Notes under the pieces: model-generated
Databases searched by the model: none
What the model was told of the DNA's origin: nothing
Seen by the model: the letters and a program-made list of their open reading frames with translations, nothing else
Translations under genes and position numbers: made by a program
Part shown: piece by piece, positions 52,455 through 62,476 of the stretch
How positions within the stretch are numbered: position 1 is the stretch's first letter
Layout: each line of letters begins with the position of its first letter
Source: Amycolatopsis orientalis DSM 43388
Lineage (GTDB): Bacteria; Actinomycetota; Actinomycetes; Mycobacteriales; Pseudonocardiaceae
DNA length: 64,000 bases
NCBI RefSeq assembly: GCF_000411975.1
Contig: NZ_ASXG01000058.1
Location: 45,851 to 109,850, forward strand
Direction of reading: 5' to 3'

Positions 52455-55400
52455 GCCACCGTGATCCCCCGGATGGTTTTCACCTCGCCGAGCAGCGCCG
52501 GGGTCACCTTGACCGAGTACCCGTCCAGCGCGTAACGCTGTCCGCCGACGTGCAGGTGCACCGGCGTGTTTCCCTGGTGCGCCAGCAAAGTCTGCTTGAG
52601 CTCCAGTACGAACGGCAGCGTCACCTTCTCCGCCCGGGTGTGCAGCACCAGCGGCGTTTCCCCCAGTTCCGTCAGGTCCAGCGGAGCCAGATCCGCCCCG
52701 AAGACCGACATCTTGTCCTCGCGCCAGTTGACCCGGCCCTTCACCAGCACCGCGTTGTCCTCGACCAGATCCGTCGCGTACAACGCGTACGACTTGGCGA
52801 AAAACAACACCTCCAGCGACGCGTCCAAATCCTCGATCGTGCAAATCGCCCACGGTTCGCCCTTTTTGTTGACCCGGCGCTCCAGCGAAGTGATCAACCC
52901 GGCGACGACGAGTTCGCCTTCCTTCGGCGGGTGGTCGATGATCGCCGCGATCGGGCGCGGTGCGTGTTGGCGAAGGACGCCCTCGGCGCCGTCCAGCGGA
53001 TGGGCGGACACGTAGAGGCCGAGCATGTCCCGTTCGTATGCCAGCAACTGCTTGCGCGGCCATTCTTCCGCGGCGAATTTCACGTGTGCCAGCGGAGAGG
53101 ACGCCGGTTCGTCGTTTTCGCCGCCGAAGAGGTCGAACTGGCCCATCGCTTCCTGGCGCTTGAGCGGGACGACGGCTTCCACCGCGTCCTCGTGCACCTG
53201 GATCATCGACAGCCGGGTGTGGCCCATCGAATCGAACGCGCCCGCCTTGATCAGCGACTCGATCACCCGCTTGTTGCAGGCCACCAGCTCCGACTTGTCC
53301 AGGAAATCGGTGAACGAGGAGTACTTGCCCTTCTCCTCGCGCGTCTTGATGATCGACTCCACCACGTTCGCGCCCACGTTGCGCACCGCGCCCATACCGA
53401 ACCGGATGTCGTTCCCGACGGCCGCGAACCGCAGCGCCGACTCGTTCACGTCCGGCGGCAGCACCTTGATCCCCAGCCGGCGGCACTCCGACAGGTAGAT
53501 CGCCGACTTGTCCTTGTTGTCGCCCACCGACGTCAACAGCGCGGCCATGTACTCCGCGGTGTAGTTCGCCTTGAGATACGCCGTCCAATAGCCGACCAAC
53601 GCGTATCCGGCGGCGTGCGACTTGTTGAACGCGTAGCCCGCGAACGGCAGGATCGTGTCCCACAACGCTTGCACGGCCTCGCCGGAGAAGCCGTTGCCGA
53701 GCATCCCGTCCCGGAAGCCGGCGAATTCCTTTTCCAGGACTTCCTTTTTCTTCTTGCCCATCGCGCGGCGCAGCACGTCCGCGCGGCCCATCGAGTATCC
53801 GGCGACCTTTTGCGCGATCTGCATGATCTGTTCCTGGTACACGACCAGACCGTGCGTTTCGGAGAGGATCTCGCGCAGCGGTCCCGCCAGTTCGGGATGG
53901 ATCGGTTCGATGGCCTGCCGGTTGTTCTTGCGGTCGGCGTAGTTGTTGTGCGTGTTCATCGCCATCGGACCCGGCCGGTAGAGCGCGTTGACGGCCACGA
54001 TGTCCTCGAAACCGGTGGGACGCATGCGGCGCAACAGATCCCGCATCGCGCCACCGTCCAATTGGAACACGCCGAGACTGTCGCCGCGAGCGAGCAGGGC
54101 GAAGGTTTCCGGATCGTCGGTGGCCAGCCGGTCGAGGTCGATGTCTTCGCCGCGGTTGGCCTTGATGTTGTCGATGGCGTCGCCGATGACGGTCAGGTTG
54201 CGCAGGCCGAGGAAGTCCATCTTCAGCAAGCCGATGGCCTCGCAGGAGGGATAGTCCCAGCCGGTGATGATCGAGCCGTCCTCCCTGCGCCACAACGGAA
54301 TCGCGTTCACCAACGGTTCGCTGGACATGATGACCGCGCAGGCGTGCACGCCCGCGTTGCGGATCAGGCCTTCGAGGCCGCGGGCGGTCTCGAAGATCGT
54401 CTTGCACTCCTCGTCGGTCTCGACGAGCGTGCGGACCTCGGCCGCTTCCGCGTAACGCTCGTGTTTGGCGTCCACGATTCCCGACAGCGGAATGTCTTTG
54501 GCGGCGACCGGCGGCGGCAAAGCTTTGGATATCCGGTCCGCGATCGCGTATCCCGGTTGCCCGAAGTGGACTCGCGCGGAGTCCTTGATCGCCGCCTTTG
54601 TCTTGATGGTGCCGAAGGTGATCACCTGGGCGATCCGGTCGGCACCGTACTTCTCGGTGGCGTACCGGATCATCTCGCCGCGGCGGCGGTCGTCGAAGTC
54701 CATGTCGATGTCCGGCATGGACACTCGCTCCGGGTTGAGAAACCGTTCGAACAGCAGACCGTGCCGGATCGGATCGAGATTGGTGATGCGAAGCGCGTAC
54801 GCGACCAGCGACCCCGCCGCCGACCCGCGCCCCGGGCCCACGCGAATTCCGGCCTCGCGAGCGTGCGTCATCAGATCAGCCGTGATGAGGAAGTACCCGG
54901 GAAACCCTTTCTCCACAATGACTTCAAGCTCGTACTCGGCGCGGTTCCGATACTCGGCGGGCACTCCGTCCGGCAGCCGGTGCTCAAGCCCGGTCATCAC
55001 TTCATGGCGCAGCCAAGTGGCTTCGGTGTGGCCCTCGGGGACGTCGAAGACCGGCATCCGGTCCTTGTGCGCGTACACGTCCTCATACGACTCCACCCGC
55101 TCCGCGATCAGCAGCGTGTTGTCCGCCGCCCCCGGAACCTCCTTGTCCCAGTACTCCCGCATCTCCTGCGCGGACTTCAGGAAATAACCGTCCCCGTCGA
55201 ACTTGAACCGCGTCGGATCGTTCAGCGTCTTGCCCGCCTGCACGCACAGCAACGCCGAATGCGTGTCCGCCTGGTCCTTGGTCACATAATGCGAATCATT
55301 CGTCGCCAACGGCGGCAGATCCAGCACCTTCCCGATCTCCAGCAGCCCCTCCCGCACCGACCGCTCGATCGGCAGCCCGTGATCCATCAGCTCCAGATAG

Positions 55401-55972
55401 AAATTCCCCGCCCCGAAAATGTCCTTGTAATCCGAAGCAGCCTGGATCGCCGCCTCCCGCTGCCCCAGCCGCAACCGCGTCTGCACCTCGCCCGACGGAC
55501 ACCCCGTCGTCGCGATGATCCCCTCCGCGTTCTCCGCGATCAGCTCCCGGTCCATCCGCGGCTTGCGGTAATACCCCTGGATCGACGCCAGCGACGACAG
55601 CTTGAACAGATTCCGCAACCCCGTCGCGTTCCCCGCCACCATCGTCATGTGCGTGTACGCACCGCCGCCCGACACGTCGCCGCCCTCGCCGAACTCGTCC
55701 GACCCCCGCTGCGACGCCTGCCCCCAGAACACCGGCTTCTTGTGAAACCGCGACTCCGGCGCGACGTACGCCTCGATCCCGATGATCGGCTTGATCCCGT
55801 GCTTCTTCGACGTCTGGTAAAACTCGTCCCCGCCGTACATGTTCCCGTGATCAGTCATCCCCACCGCGGGCATCCCCAGCCGGGCCGCCTCCTCGAACAA
55901 GGGACCGATCTTCGCCGCACCGTCCAGCATCGAATACTCAGTGTGGACGTGCAGGTGGACAAACGATGGCAT
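52448..55972 (-). CDS. dnaE1: DNA polymerase III alpha subunit
   Basis: 1174-residue replicative polymerase. The N-terminal PHP domain starts '[16 protein letters not shown]'. The polymerase active-site aspartates are in '[10 protein letters not shown]', with '[16 protein letters not shown]' and '[13 protein letters not shown]' in palm/fingers. The C-terminal OB fold is at about 1000-1080 ('[21 protein letters not shown]'). ATG 55972 is where homologous sequence begins; the in-frame extension to 56155 crosses a terminator hairpin and is non-coding. Length and PHP domain fit DnaE1 rather than the mutagenic DnaE2. Confidence 0.97.
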   Translation of the reverse strand: MPSFVHLHVHTEYSMLDGAAKIGPLFEEAARLGMPAVGMTDHGNMYGGDEFYQTSKKHGIKPIIGIEAYVAPESRFHKKPVFWGQASQRGSDEFGEGGDVSGGGAYTHMTMVAGNATGLRNLFKLSSLASIQGYYRKPRMDRELIAENAEGIIATTGCPSGEVQTRLRLGQREAAIQAASDYKDIFGAGNFYLELMDHGLPIERSVREGLLEIGKVLDLPPLATNDSHYVTKDQADTHSALLCVQAGKTLNDPTRFKFDGDGYFLKSAQEMREYWDKEVPGAADNTLLIAERVESYEDVYAHKDRMPVFDVPEGHTEATWLRHEVMTGLEHRLPDGVPAEYRNRAEYELEVIVEKGFPGYFLITADLMTHAREAGIRVGPGRGSAAGSLVAYALRITNLDPIRHGLLFERFLNPERVSMPDIDMDFDDRRRGEMIRYATEKYGADRIAQVITFGTIKTKAAIKDSARVHFGQPGYAIADRISKALPPPVAAKDIPLSGIVDAKHERYAEAAEVRTLVETDEECKTIFETARGLEGLIRNAGVHACAVIMSSEPLVNAIPLWRREDGSIITGWDYPSCEAIGLLKMDFLGLRNLTVIGDAIDNIKANRGEDIDLDRLATDDPETFALLARGDSLGVFQLDGGAMRDLLRRMRPTGFEDIVAVNALYRPGPMAMNTHNNYADRKNNRQAIEPIHPELAGPLREILSETHGLVVYQEQIMQIAQKVAGYSMGRADVLRRAMGKKKKEVLEKEFAGFRDGMLGNGFSGEAVQALWDTILPFAGYAFNKSHAAGYALVGYWTAYLKANYTAEYMAALLTSVGDNKDKSAIYLSECRRLGIKVLPPDVNESALRFAAVGNDIRFGMGAVRNVGANVVESIIKTREEKGKYSSFTDFLDKSELVACNKRVIESLIKAGAFDSMGHTRLSMIQVHEDAVEAVVPLKRQEAMGQFDLFGGENDEPASSPLAHVKFAAEEWPRKQLLAYERDMLGLYVSAHPLDGAEGVLRQHAPRPIAAIIDHPPKEGELVVAGLITSLERRVNKKGEPWAICTIEDLDASLEVLFFAKSYALYATDLVEDNAVLVKGRVNWREDKMSVFGADLAPLDLTELGETPLVLHTRAEKVTLPFVLELKQTLLAHQGNTPVHLHVGGQRYALDGYSVKVTPALLGEVKTIRGITVAS

Positions 55973-56059
55973 GGCCGCATTGGACCCGCCGCACCGCGCC
56001 GCCGTCCAACAACCGACACGCGCGCTCGGACCACCTCCGGTTGTGTCCCGAGGCAGCCG

Positions 56060-56094
56060 CCGGTTGGCGAGTCCACAATGGACTCGCCAACCGG
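56060..56094 (-). terminator. 16-bp hairpin terminator downstream of the PadR gene
   Basis: Perfect 16-nt arms (56060-56075 and 56079-56094) around a 3-nt loop, 6 nt past the PadR stop and about 90 bp upstream of dnaE. It isolates dnaE from PadR transcription. It shares the GAGTCCA/TGGACTC core with the hairpin at 40409. Confidence 0.7.
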
Positions 56095-56099
56095 GGTTT

Positions 56100-57440
56100 T
56101 CAGTCTTCGGAGTCGTCGTCCGCGAGCAGCGCGTACAACCGGCGGCGAGCTTCACGGAGCACCTTGCGCGCCTCCGCGCACTGCGCCTCGCTGCCGGTGT
56201 GCGCGACCTGCGCCGCGGCCCCGGCCAGCTCGCCGATCTGCTGGTACAGCGCGGCGAACCGGTCCGCGCCCGGCTCCTCGTCGCGAGCCGGAGACTCCCA
56301 AAGCGCGGCGAACTCCTCTTCGCGCCCCGCGACGTGCTCCCGCCCCGCCTCGGTGAGATGCGCGACGCGCCGGCCGCCCTCCTCCGCGGTGCGGACGAGG
56401 CCTTCGTCCTCGAGCTGCTGCAGGATCGGGTAAATGGACCCCGGGCTGGGCCGCCACTCGTCGTTCGTGCGGCGGCGGATTTCCTGCATCAGCTGATAGC
56501 CGTAGCGAGGCTCCTCGGCCAGCAGGGCGAGCACGGCAGGCCGCACCGGACGGGCCGGGCCACGGCCGCCTCGCCCGCCGTGCGGGGGGCCGCCGAAGAA
56601 TCCGCCTGGACCGCCGGGCCCGCCGGGAAACCCGGGGAAGCCGGGGAAGCCGGGAAACCCGGGACGATGCGGCGGACCCGGAGGCCCCGGAGGAAAGCCG
56701 CCGCGAGCTTCGAAGACGGTGCCCTCCCACGCTTCCCCGGCACCGGGGTGGCCGGGATGCGCGCGACGCTCTGCCTGGTCACCCGAATGACCAGGATGCG
56801 CGTGAGGTTCCCCCCACTCGCCCCGATCACCGAGGGGCGCGGGACGCTCCCCCCGTTCGCCCCGATGACCAGGGTGCGCGTGAGGTTCCCCCCACTCGCC
56901 CGGATGACCTGGCCAGCCGAAGGCAACCCCCGGCCCTCCGAACAGCCCGGTCTGCCCGAACCTGGCACCGGGTCCGCCGAACACCGCGTGCTGGCCGAAC
57001 CCCGAGCCCCGCTCGCCGAGCACCCTCGCCCAGCCGCGCCCGCCCAGCCGCCCGAACCAGGCATCCCGGTCGCCGAAGCCGTCGGGAAGCCCACGCTCGT
57101 CACCCGGCTCGTCCGCCTCGCCGAGTCCGCCTGCGCCGGCGGCTCGGCCACGTCCGCCCTCGGACTCGCCGAACCCGGCCCCCAGCCCGCCGAACGGCCC
57201 AGGCCAGCCCCGCTCGCCGGCCGGTCCGCCCCGGGGCCACCCGTGCCCTTCCCCCGGTCCGCCCGGATGTCGCCCTCTCCCCTCGCCCGGCCTGCCGTGC
57301 GCGTCTGGTCCTCCTCGGCCCTCGTCACCAGGGCGAGCCGGCCCGGGACGGCCGAAACCGAACGGCACCCCGGGTCCCTCGAAACGTTCCGGGCCGCCGA
57401 AGCCCCGGAACAGATGTCCTCCGCCTGCTGTCCTCGTCAT
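56100..57440 (-). CDS. PadR-family regulator with long collagen-like Gly/Pro-rich N-terminus
   Basis: 446 residues, against about 110-200 for usual PadR proteins. The C-terminal ~160 residues are a normal PadR winged helix plus C-terminal helical part: '[21 protein letters not shown]', '[19 protein letters not shown]', 'LTEAGREHV'. The first ~280 residues are Gly/Pro/Arg-rich and disordered, with Gly-X-Y runs ('[20 protein letters not shown]') and an internal repeat '[13 protein letters not shown]' / '[13 protein letters not shown]'. ATG 57440 has AAGGAGGA just upstream; ATG 57455 would embed that site. It is preceded by a 20-bp-arm inverted repeat that is probably its operator. The regulated target may be the adjacent MFS gene. 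Confidence 0.87.
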   Translation of the reverse strand: MTRTAGGGHLFRGFGGPERFEGPGVPFGFGRPGPARPGDEGRGGPDAHGRPGEGRGRHPGGPGEGHGWPRGGPAGERGWPGPFGGLGAGFGESEGGRGRAAGAGGLGEADEPGDERGLPDGFGDRDAWFGRLGGRGWARVLGERGSGFGQHAVFGGPGARFGQTGLFGGPGVAFGWPGHPGEWGEPHAHPGHRGERGERPAPLGDRGEWGEPHAHPGHSGDQAERRAHPGHPGAGEAWEGTVFEARGGFPPGPPGPPHRPGFPGFPGFPGFPGGPGGPGGFFGGPPHGGRGGRGPARPVRPAVLALLAEEPRYGYQLMQEIRRRTNDEWRPSPGSIYPILQQLEDEGLVRTAEEGGRRVAHLTEAGREHVAGREEEFAALWESPARDEEPGADRFAALYQQIGELAGAAAQVAHTGSEAQCAEARKVLREARRRLYALLADDDSED

Positions 57441-57455
57441 GTGCTCCTCCTTCAT

Positions 57456-57504
57456 CGTCGAACCATCGCCGATATGACCACGATATATCGGCGATGGTTC
57501 GACG
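57456..57504. promoter_or_regulatory. 20-bp-arm inverted repeat, candidate PadR operator
   Basis: Perfectly complementary 20-nt arms (57456-57475 and 57485-57504) with a 9-nt spacer lie 16 nt upstream of the PadR start and 32 nt past the MFS stop. The inner part reads ATCGCCGATAT...ATATCGGCGAT, in keeping with AT-flanked PadR operators. It may also act as terminator of the MFS gene. Confidence 0.55.
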
Positions 57505-57536
57505 GCAAGGACACCCGAACAGGCGGGCGGTGAAGA

Positions 57537-58832
57537 TCAGCCGGACGTCCCGGCAGGCGCGGTGGTAGCTCCTTCGCCGCCGAAGCGGATGGATTTCGCT
57601 TCCTTGCCCAGCGAGGTCAGCACGGCGACCGCGATGAGCACCGGGATCACCGTCCACAGCAGCGCGGCCGTGTATCCCTGCGACTGGGCGATGCTCTGCT
57701 GGATCGGCAGGTTGAGCGCGGCCAGCAGGTTGCCGAGCTGGTAAGTGACGCCGGGGAAGAACCCGCGGATCGCGTCCGGGGACATTTCCGTGAGGTGCGC
57801 GGGGATGACGCCCCAGGCGCCCTGCACCATGACCTGCATCAGGAACGAGCCGAGCGCGAGCATCCCGGCCCCGTGGTCGACGGCGAAGATCGGGATGATC
57901 GGCAGGCCGAGGACCGCGGCGCCGACGATCGTCATCCGGCGGCCGAAGCGTTCCGACAGCGAGCCGAAGAGCAGGCCGCCGATGATCGCGCCCACGTTGT
58001 ACAGCACCGCGATCCACGTGCTGGTCGCCGCGCTCAGGCCGGCGCCGCCGTGGTCGGTCGCCTTCAGGAAGGTCGGGTACACGTCCTGCGTGCCGTGGGA
58101 CATCCAGTTGAACGCGGTCATCAGCAGCACGAGGTACCCGAACCGGCGCAGCACCTTCGGGTTGAACAGGACGTCCTTGACCGACGTGCGGGTGACGCGC
58201 ATCTTCTCCTGCGCCGCCTCCCAGACCTCGGACTCCTTGACCCGCGCCCGGATCAGCAGGCTGATCAGCGCGGGGAAGATGCTCAGCACGAAGATCCACC
58301 GCCACTCCAGGCCGAGCGCGGTGTGGAACAGCAGGTACGCCAGCGCCGCGAGCAGGTATCCGGCGGAGTAGCCGGCCTGCAACAGCCCGGAGAAGAACCC
58401 GCGCCGCTCCACCGGGATCTTCTCCATCGCGAGCGCCGCGCCCAGCCCCCATTCGCCGCCCATGCCGACGCCGTAGACGAACCGCAGGATCAGCAGCACG
58501 GTGAAGTTCGGCGCGACCGCGCACAGCACGCCCGCCACCGAGTACAGCAGGACGTCGACCATCAGCGGGATCCGCCGTCCGGACCGGTCCGCCCACAGCC
58601 CGAACAGCAGCGCGCCGACCGGGCGCATGACGAGCGTCGCGGTGGTGATGAAGGCGAGCTGGGTGGCGGTGGCCCCGAACGATTTGTCCTTGGCGATGTC
58701 CGCGATCACGAACACGACCAGGAAATAGTCGAACGCGTCCATGCTCCAGCCGAGCCACGCGGCGAGGAACGAGTTCCGCTGATCGGCGCTGAGCTTGCGT
58801 TTTTCCTTGCCCCCGGCAGCGTTTTCGGTCAC
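57537..58832 (-). CDS. MFS transporter, sialate/lactate:H+ symporter (SHS) family
   Basis: A 431-residue, 12-helix major facilitator. It begins with the SHS-type '[20 protein letters not shown]', and has the loop 2-3 motif '[10 protein letters not shown]' and '[22 protein letters not shown]'. This family includes NanT (sialate) and Jen1 (lactate/pyruvate), so a carboxylate is the likely substrate; which one is not decidable. GTG 58832 lies 6 nt after a TAGACC -10 box with TTGCCT 17 bp further up, so the transcript looks leaderless. A PadR-like half site lies upstream of that promoter. Confidence 0.9.
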   Translation of the reverse strand: MTENAAGGKEKRKLSADQRNSFLAAWLGWSMDAFDYFLVVFVIADIAKDKSFGATATQLAFITTATLVMRPVGALLFGLWADRSGRRIPLMVDVLLYSVAGVLCAVAPNFTVLLILRFVYGVGMGGEWGLGAALAMEKIPVERRGFFSGLLQAGYSAGYLLAALAYLLFHTALGLEWRWIFVLSIFPALISLLIRARVKESEVWEAAQEKMRVTRTSVKDVLFNPKVLRRFGYLVLLMTAFNWMSHGTQDVYPTFLKATDHGGAGLSAATSTWIAVLYNVGAIIGGLLFGSLSERFGRRMTIVGAAVLGLPIIPIFAVDHGAGMLALGSFLMQVMVQGAWGVIPAHLTEMSPDAIRGFFPGVTYQLGNLLAALNLPIQQSIAQSQGYTAALLWTVIPVLIAVAVLTSLGKEAKSIRFGGEGATTAPAGTSG

Positions 58833-58838
58833 TGGCCT

Positions 58839-58904
58839 GGTCTACACCCGGTGCGGCGGAGAGGCAAGAGTCGCATGTGGACACAGGGCATCGCCGACAT
58901 ATCC
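58839..58904 (-). promoter_or_regulatory. MFS promoter with upstream PadR-like half site
   Basis: On the minus strand: -35 TTGCCT (58862-58867), 17-bp spacer, -10 TAGACC (58839-58844), then 6 nt to the GTG start. At 58889-58902 the sequence CATCGCCGACATAT nearly repeats the arm CATCGCCGATAT of the inverted repeat before the PadR gene. Confidence 0.45.
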
Positions 58905-58945
58905 AGCAAACACGGAGGAACCGGACGTTCGCGACAGGGGTCCGC

Positions 58946-59452
58946 TCAGATCGCGACGCGCGACTGGACCCGGCGGCCGATGTCCCTCGCCCACGCCCGG
59001 ATCCGGTCCCAGTCGCGGAAATCCCCGGCCCGGCTGCCGCGCGCCATCAGCTTTTCCAGCACCCCGTTCGCGAGCGCCGGGTCGAGCCGCCCGCCGAACG
59101 TCTCCGTGCGTCCGGCGTCGATCGCGGCGGCCAGCAAGGTGACCCGCGCGGGAAGACTCACCCGGGTCAGATTCGCGCCCGGGCCACAAGGTCCACTGTG
59201 GAACAACCAGACCGGACGCTCCCGCAGCGCTTCGGTATTGCGCTCCAGCAGCCGCACCGCCTCGGGCCGCCACCGCGCGTAGTAGAGCGCGCTGCCGACC
59301 ACCACCGCGGCGTACTCCGTGACGCTGTCGACCTCCCCCGCGGCACGCACGTCGACCGCGAACTCGGCGGCGCGCAACTCCTCGCCGACGACTTCGGCGA
59401 TCTCACGGGTGCCGCCATGCTTGCCCGCGTACGCGACGAGGACGTTGATCAT
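58946..59452 (-). CDS. Flavodoxin-domain protein (HemG-like)
   Basis: A 168-residue flavodoxin fold. The FMN phosphate loop is 'VAYAGKHGGTREIAEVV', with 'AAVVVGSALYYARWRPEAV' as the isoalloxazine-binding region of the menaquinone-dependent protoporphyrinogen oxidase (HemG)-like group. In actinobacteria these proteins are small stand-alone redox modules, and the partner is not evident. ATG 59452 ('MINVLVAYAGK') is preferred; GTG 59467 is five codons upstream. Confidence 0.82.
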   Translation of the reverse strand: MINVLVAYAGKHGGTREIAEVVGEELRAAEFAVDVRAAGEVDSVTEYAAVVVGSALYYARWRPEAVRLLERNTEALRERPVWLFHSGPCGPGANLTRVSLPARVTLLAAAIDAGRTETFGGRLDPALANGVLEKLMARGSRAGDFRDWDRIRAWARDIGRRVQSRVAI

Positions 59453-59506
59453 GTCCTTATTGTCCACCCCATCGCCGAACCGCGCCTGCCCGAACGCCGC
59501 GAGGCG

Positions 59507-60694
59507 TCAAATCGTCTTCGACCGGGAAGCCAACGCCCCGAACACCGTCTGCACCACCGCGAGTCCGATCAGCACTCCGAGCGCGGGCGTCCACGACGAC
59601 GCAGCGTCGTGAACCGCCCCGATCGCGATCGGCCCGAGCGCCGCGAGCGTGTACCCCGCGGACTGCGCCATCCCGGACAGCGCCCCCGCGTCGGAATAGT
59701 TCTTGGTGCGCAACCCGAACAACGACAAGGCCAGCGCCAACGTGATCCCGCCGGCCAGCCCCGCGAGCACGGCCCACGCCACCGCGACCTGCGGTGCGAC
59801 CAGAAGCCCGGTCAACGCGCTGGTCAACAGCACCGACCCGGCAATCTCGACCGCACGCTGGTCCGGCAGCCGATGGAGGAGCGCCGAGCAGGCGAGGCTC
59901 CCCACCAGTCCGGAGAGGTTGAACAGCAGCTGGTGGAACCCGGCGGTCACCGAACTGATCCCCGCGGCGTGCTCGATCGACGACAGCCACGTCACCAGCA
60001 CATAGAAGGCGAGCGACTGCAGGCCCATGAAGACCGTGACCTGCCACGCGAGCGCATTCCTCCAGGGCCGCGCGGCAGCGGTCGTCGGCGAGAGGACCGG
60101 CGCGGCAGCGGAACGACGCAGCTGCGGCAGGAAAACCCCGAGCGCGACCAGCGCGAGGCCGGCCCAGACGCCCAGCGACACCCGCCACCCGCCCGCTTGC
60201 TGCCCGGCCAACGGGACCGCGACCCCGGCGGCGATCGCGGCGACCCCGGACTGGACCGCGGTGTACGTGCCGGTGATCGGCCCGATGCGGGCAGGAAAAT
60301 CGCGTTTGACGAGTGCCGGGAGCAGGACGTTCAGAATCGCGATAGCCACCCCGAGCAGGACGGTCCCGGTCCACAGCAACACCTGCGGCGGCGTGGAGCG
60401 CAGCAGGATCCCGACCGCGAGCAGCAGCACCGCCGCGCCGAGCGCCCGCTCGAGCCCAAGCTTCGCGGCGACCTTGGGCGCGATCGGCGAGCAGCAGGCG
60501 AACGCGATGAGCGGCACGCTGACCAGCACGGAGGCGGCGACCGACGAAAGCCCCTGATCGGTTTGGACCAGGCTCAGCAGCGGGCCGAGGGTGGTGATCG
60601 CGGCCCGCAGGTTCGTGGCGATGAGCAGAATGCCGACGAGAACGAGCGCCGGACGCAGCGGTGCCGAACGTTCGGCCGCGGGTCGAGTGCTCAT
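59507..60694 (-). CDS. MFS transporter, CynX/NimT (cyanate permease) family
   Basis: A 395-residue, 12-helix transporter of the CynX-like MFS group: 'LLIATNLRAAITTLGPLLSLVQTD' is the characteristic first helix and loop, with 'GPITGTYTAVQSGVAAIAAG' in the middle. Relatives carry cyanate, nitroimidazoles or anions. ATG 60694 is the first start that gives the usual N-terminus; its ATGA overlaps the stop of an upstream short ORF. No cyanase gene is nearby. Confidence 0.9.
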   Translation of the reverse strand: MSTRPAAERSAPLRPALVLVGILLIATNLRAAITTLGPLLSLVQTDQGLSSVAASVLVSVPLIAFACCSPIAPKVAAKLGLERALGAAVLLLAVGILLRSTPPQVLLWTGTVLLGVAIAILNVLLPALVKRDFPARIGPITGTYTAVQSGVAAIAAGVAVPLAGQQAGGWRVSLGVWAGLALVALGVFLPQLRRSAAAPVLSPTTAAARPWRNALAWQVTVFMGLQSLAFYVLVTWLSSIEHAAGISSVTAGFHQLLFNLSGLVGSLACSALLHRLPDQRAVEIAGSVLLTSALTGLLVAPQVAVAWAVLAGLAGGITLALALSLFGLRTKNYSDAGALSGMAQSAGYTLAALGPIAIGAVHDAASSWTPALGVLIGLAVVQTVFGALASRSKTI

Positions 60695-61382
60695 GCGACG
60701 GCCTCCGCGCCGGGAAGCACCGGCAGACCGGAAAGTCGTTGCCCGGCCGGGTCGCTGCGGCGGATCGGGGAGGCCCGCAGCGGCGGGAGGGCAGGACGGG
60801 CGATCGTCCGGCGGCCGGTCGGGTGCCGGAGGTTCCGCGAAGCTGGCTCGCCCGCGAGGCCAGGCCGCACTCGCCGAGGCTGAGCGCCCAGGCTGCCGAC
60901 AGCAGCAAGCAACCCCGTACCACCGCCACGCCCGCGTGGCACGGTCATGACCTCCCCCATGCACCGGAAGCCGTCACAACCGGGTCGTCGATCATCGGGT
61001 CCTCCCCCGGCCCGCCACCGGAATATTCCTGCCCGACCGCCTGCCCCGCACCGAAACCACCGATGCCGAGCAGGCGGAATCGCCAGTCCCGATCTTGCCC
61101 CGTCCGGATCCAGGTCGGCAACAGCCTTACCGGTAAACGGATTCGCAGGCCGCTCAGTTCGCGGTGCGACGAGCACGGGGGTGCGGTATCGCCTGCGGCA
61201 ACTAGTCCGGACCGCAGAAATCGCCTGCCGGTAAAGGCGAATTCCCTTGGTCCATAGTGGACCGTCGGCACGCGCGTGTTCCAGCTCGACTCCGGACACG
61301 TCCGGCACCCCGGCCGCGGCGAGCCTGATCGAATGCGACCATCCCGGCGAGAGAAGCCGATCTCCAACCCGCGCCCGGGATT
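60695..61382. other. Long leader/intergenic region with ATGA-chained short ORFs
   Basis: 688 bp upstream of the CynX-like gene and downstream of the NDPK-like gene, both on the minus strand. It contains, on the minus strand, a 16-codon ORF (60995-60945, 'MIDDPVVTASGAWGRS') with GGGGGAGGA upstream. That ORF is ATGA-overlapped with an 85-codon Arg-rich ORF (60948-60691), itself ATGA-overlapped with the transporter start. Third-position GC of the 85-codon ORF is clearly below that of the genes here, so coding is doubtful. GGAATATTCC (61020-61029) is a palindrome that could be a promoter element or operator. Codon bias gives no other gene. Confidence 0.35.
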
Positions 61383-62354
61383 CTACCGCCCCGCCGCCTG
61401 CTCGATCCACGCCTCCACCGAAACGGGCGGCAGCAACGCGTGCGGGACCGGACGCTCGTCGCGCACCACGAATGACGCCGTCACGATCACGTCCCAGCGG
61501 TCGGCTTCGCCGAAGGGCACCAGCTCGGCCAGGTCGTCCCAGCCGATCCGGTCGCCGCCGTCGAGCACAGCCCGCAGCCGGTCGACCGCGGCCTCGCCCG
61601 CAAGCGGGACCAGCCGGGACAACGTCGCGCGGAGGTCCAGGTCGTGCGCGGGGCACTCCGCTTCGAGAGCGGCGATCTCGGCCCGCGCCAGTGCCGTGCG
61701 ATCCTCGCCAAGATGCGCCCGCAGGTCCTCGAGAAACCGGAGCCGCTCCGAGCGGTCCAGGAAAATCGTCAGCTCGCGCACGATGTCCGCCGGTTCGTCG
61801 CCGACGTGCACGAAGTTCAGGATCCGGTTGGGCGGGTTCAGCTTCGTGCGCAAATGGTGCGGCCGGCGCCCGGCCGGATCGCCGACGCCCTTCAGGTCGC
61901 CGAGCCGGACCGTCGCGGGCAGCCCCGCTACTGGTCGGACGTCGCGCGCCAGGAACAGCAGCACGTCGTTGGTGAGATACCAGAAGGTGCACAGCTGCAG
62001 CCGGTCGACGGGGTAGATGTGCCAGTCGTAGCGCCACACCTCGCGCATCGAATGCCGGGTGTAGCCGAACCGCGTCGTGGCGACCGGCAGGAAACCGTTG
62101 TCCGCCAAGTACTCCAGGATCGCGCCGAGCCTGCGGCCGGCCACCGCGTCCGGTTTGACCACCAGCATCGCCAGCCCGCCGAGCACTTCGGCCGCGGCGC
62201 TGCCGAACACCGCGAGCATGTCCGCCCAGCCCTCGCGGAAATACAGGTCGCAGCCGAAGACCTCCCGTTTCTCCGGCACGACCGACAACTGCCGCCATTC
62301 CTCGGTCGTCGGCATGCCGTCGACCCGGTCCTCCCTGCCCGGCGTCCAGATCAT
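61383..62354 (-). CDS. Nucleoside-diphosphate-kinase-like domain protein with C-terminal extension
   Basis: 323 residues, much longer than the ~140 of a housekeeping NDPK. The middle resembles NDPK: 'MLVVKPDAVAGRRLGAILEYL' aligns with the ATP-binding 'IKPDGV' Lys (K67), and 'GVGDPAGRRPHHLRTKLN' then 'NRILNFVHVGDEPADIVREL' align with 'RN-IVHGSDS'. This places the phosphohistidine at H183, with Asn three residues before it as in NDPK. The N-terminal 50 and C-terminal ~120 residues are unassigned; the C-terminus is helical and acidic. It may be a kinase with a special acceptor or a degenerate paralogue. Start chosen ATG 62354 (AGGA 7 nt upstream); ATG 62315 and 62378 are alternatives. Confidence 0.75.
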   Translation of the reverse strand: MIWTPGREDRVDGMPTTEEWRQLSVVPEKREVFGCDLYFREGWADMLAVFGSAAAEVLGGLAMLVVKPDAVAGRRLGAILEYLADNGFLPVATTRFGYTRHSMREVWRYDWHIYPVDRLQLCTFWYLTNDVLLFLARDVRPVAGLPATVRLGDLKGVGDPAGRRPHHLRTKLNPPNRILNFVHVGDEPADIVRELTIFLDRSERLRFLEDLRAHLGEDRTALARAEIAALEAECPAHDLDLRATLSRLVPLAGEAAVDRLRAVLDGGDRIGWDDLAELVPFGEADRWDVIVTASFVVRDERPVPHALLPPVSVEAWIEQAAGR

Positions 62355-62476
62355 CGGCTCATCCTGCCACCCCGGCACACCCGCTTGTGCGCCCCGGACG
62401 CGCCGCCCTGGTCCTGGGCGGCCGCCGCGTCCCGTGCGGGTATCGTCGGCGCCCGGACGACAGGAGGGGTGTGCGC

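Noticed and set aside
59186..59200. GTCCACTGTGGA palindrome inside the flavodoxin gene as a member of the hairpin family
   Set aside because: It is coding sequence, and TCCACTGTGG is a common codon string here (also in the sialidase gene near 8460).
60691..60948. An 85-codon ORF before the CynX-like transporter as a normal gene
   Set aside because: Third-position GC is much lower than that of neighbouring genes and the product is low-complexity Arg/Pro/Gly; kept only as a possible translational-relay observation.
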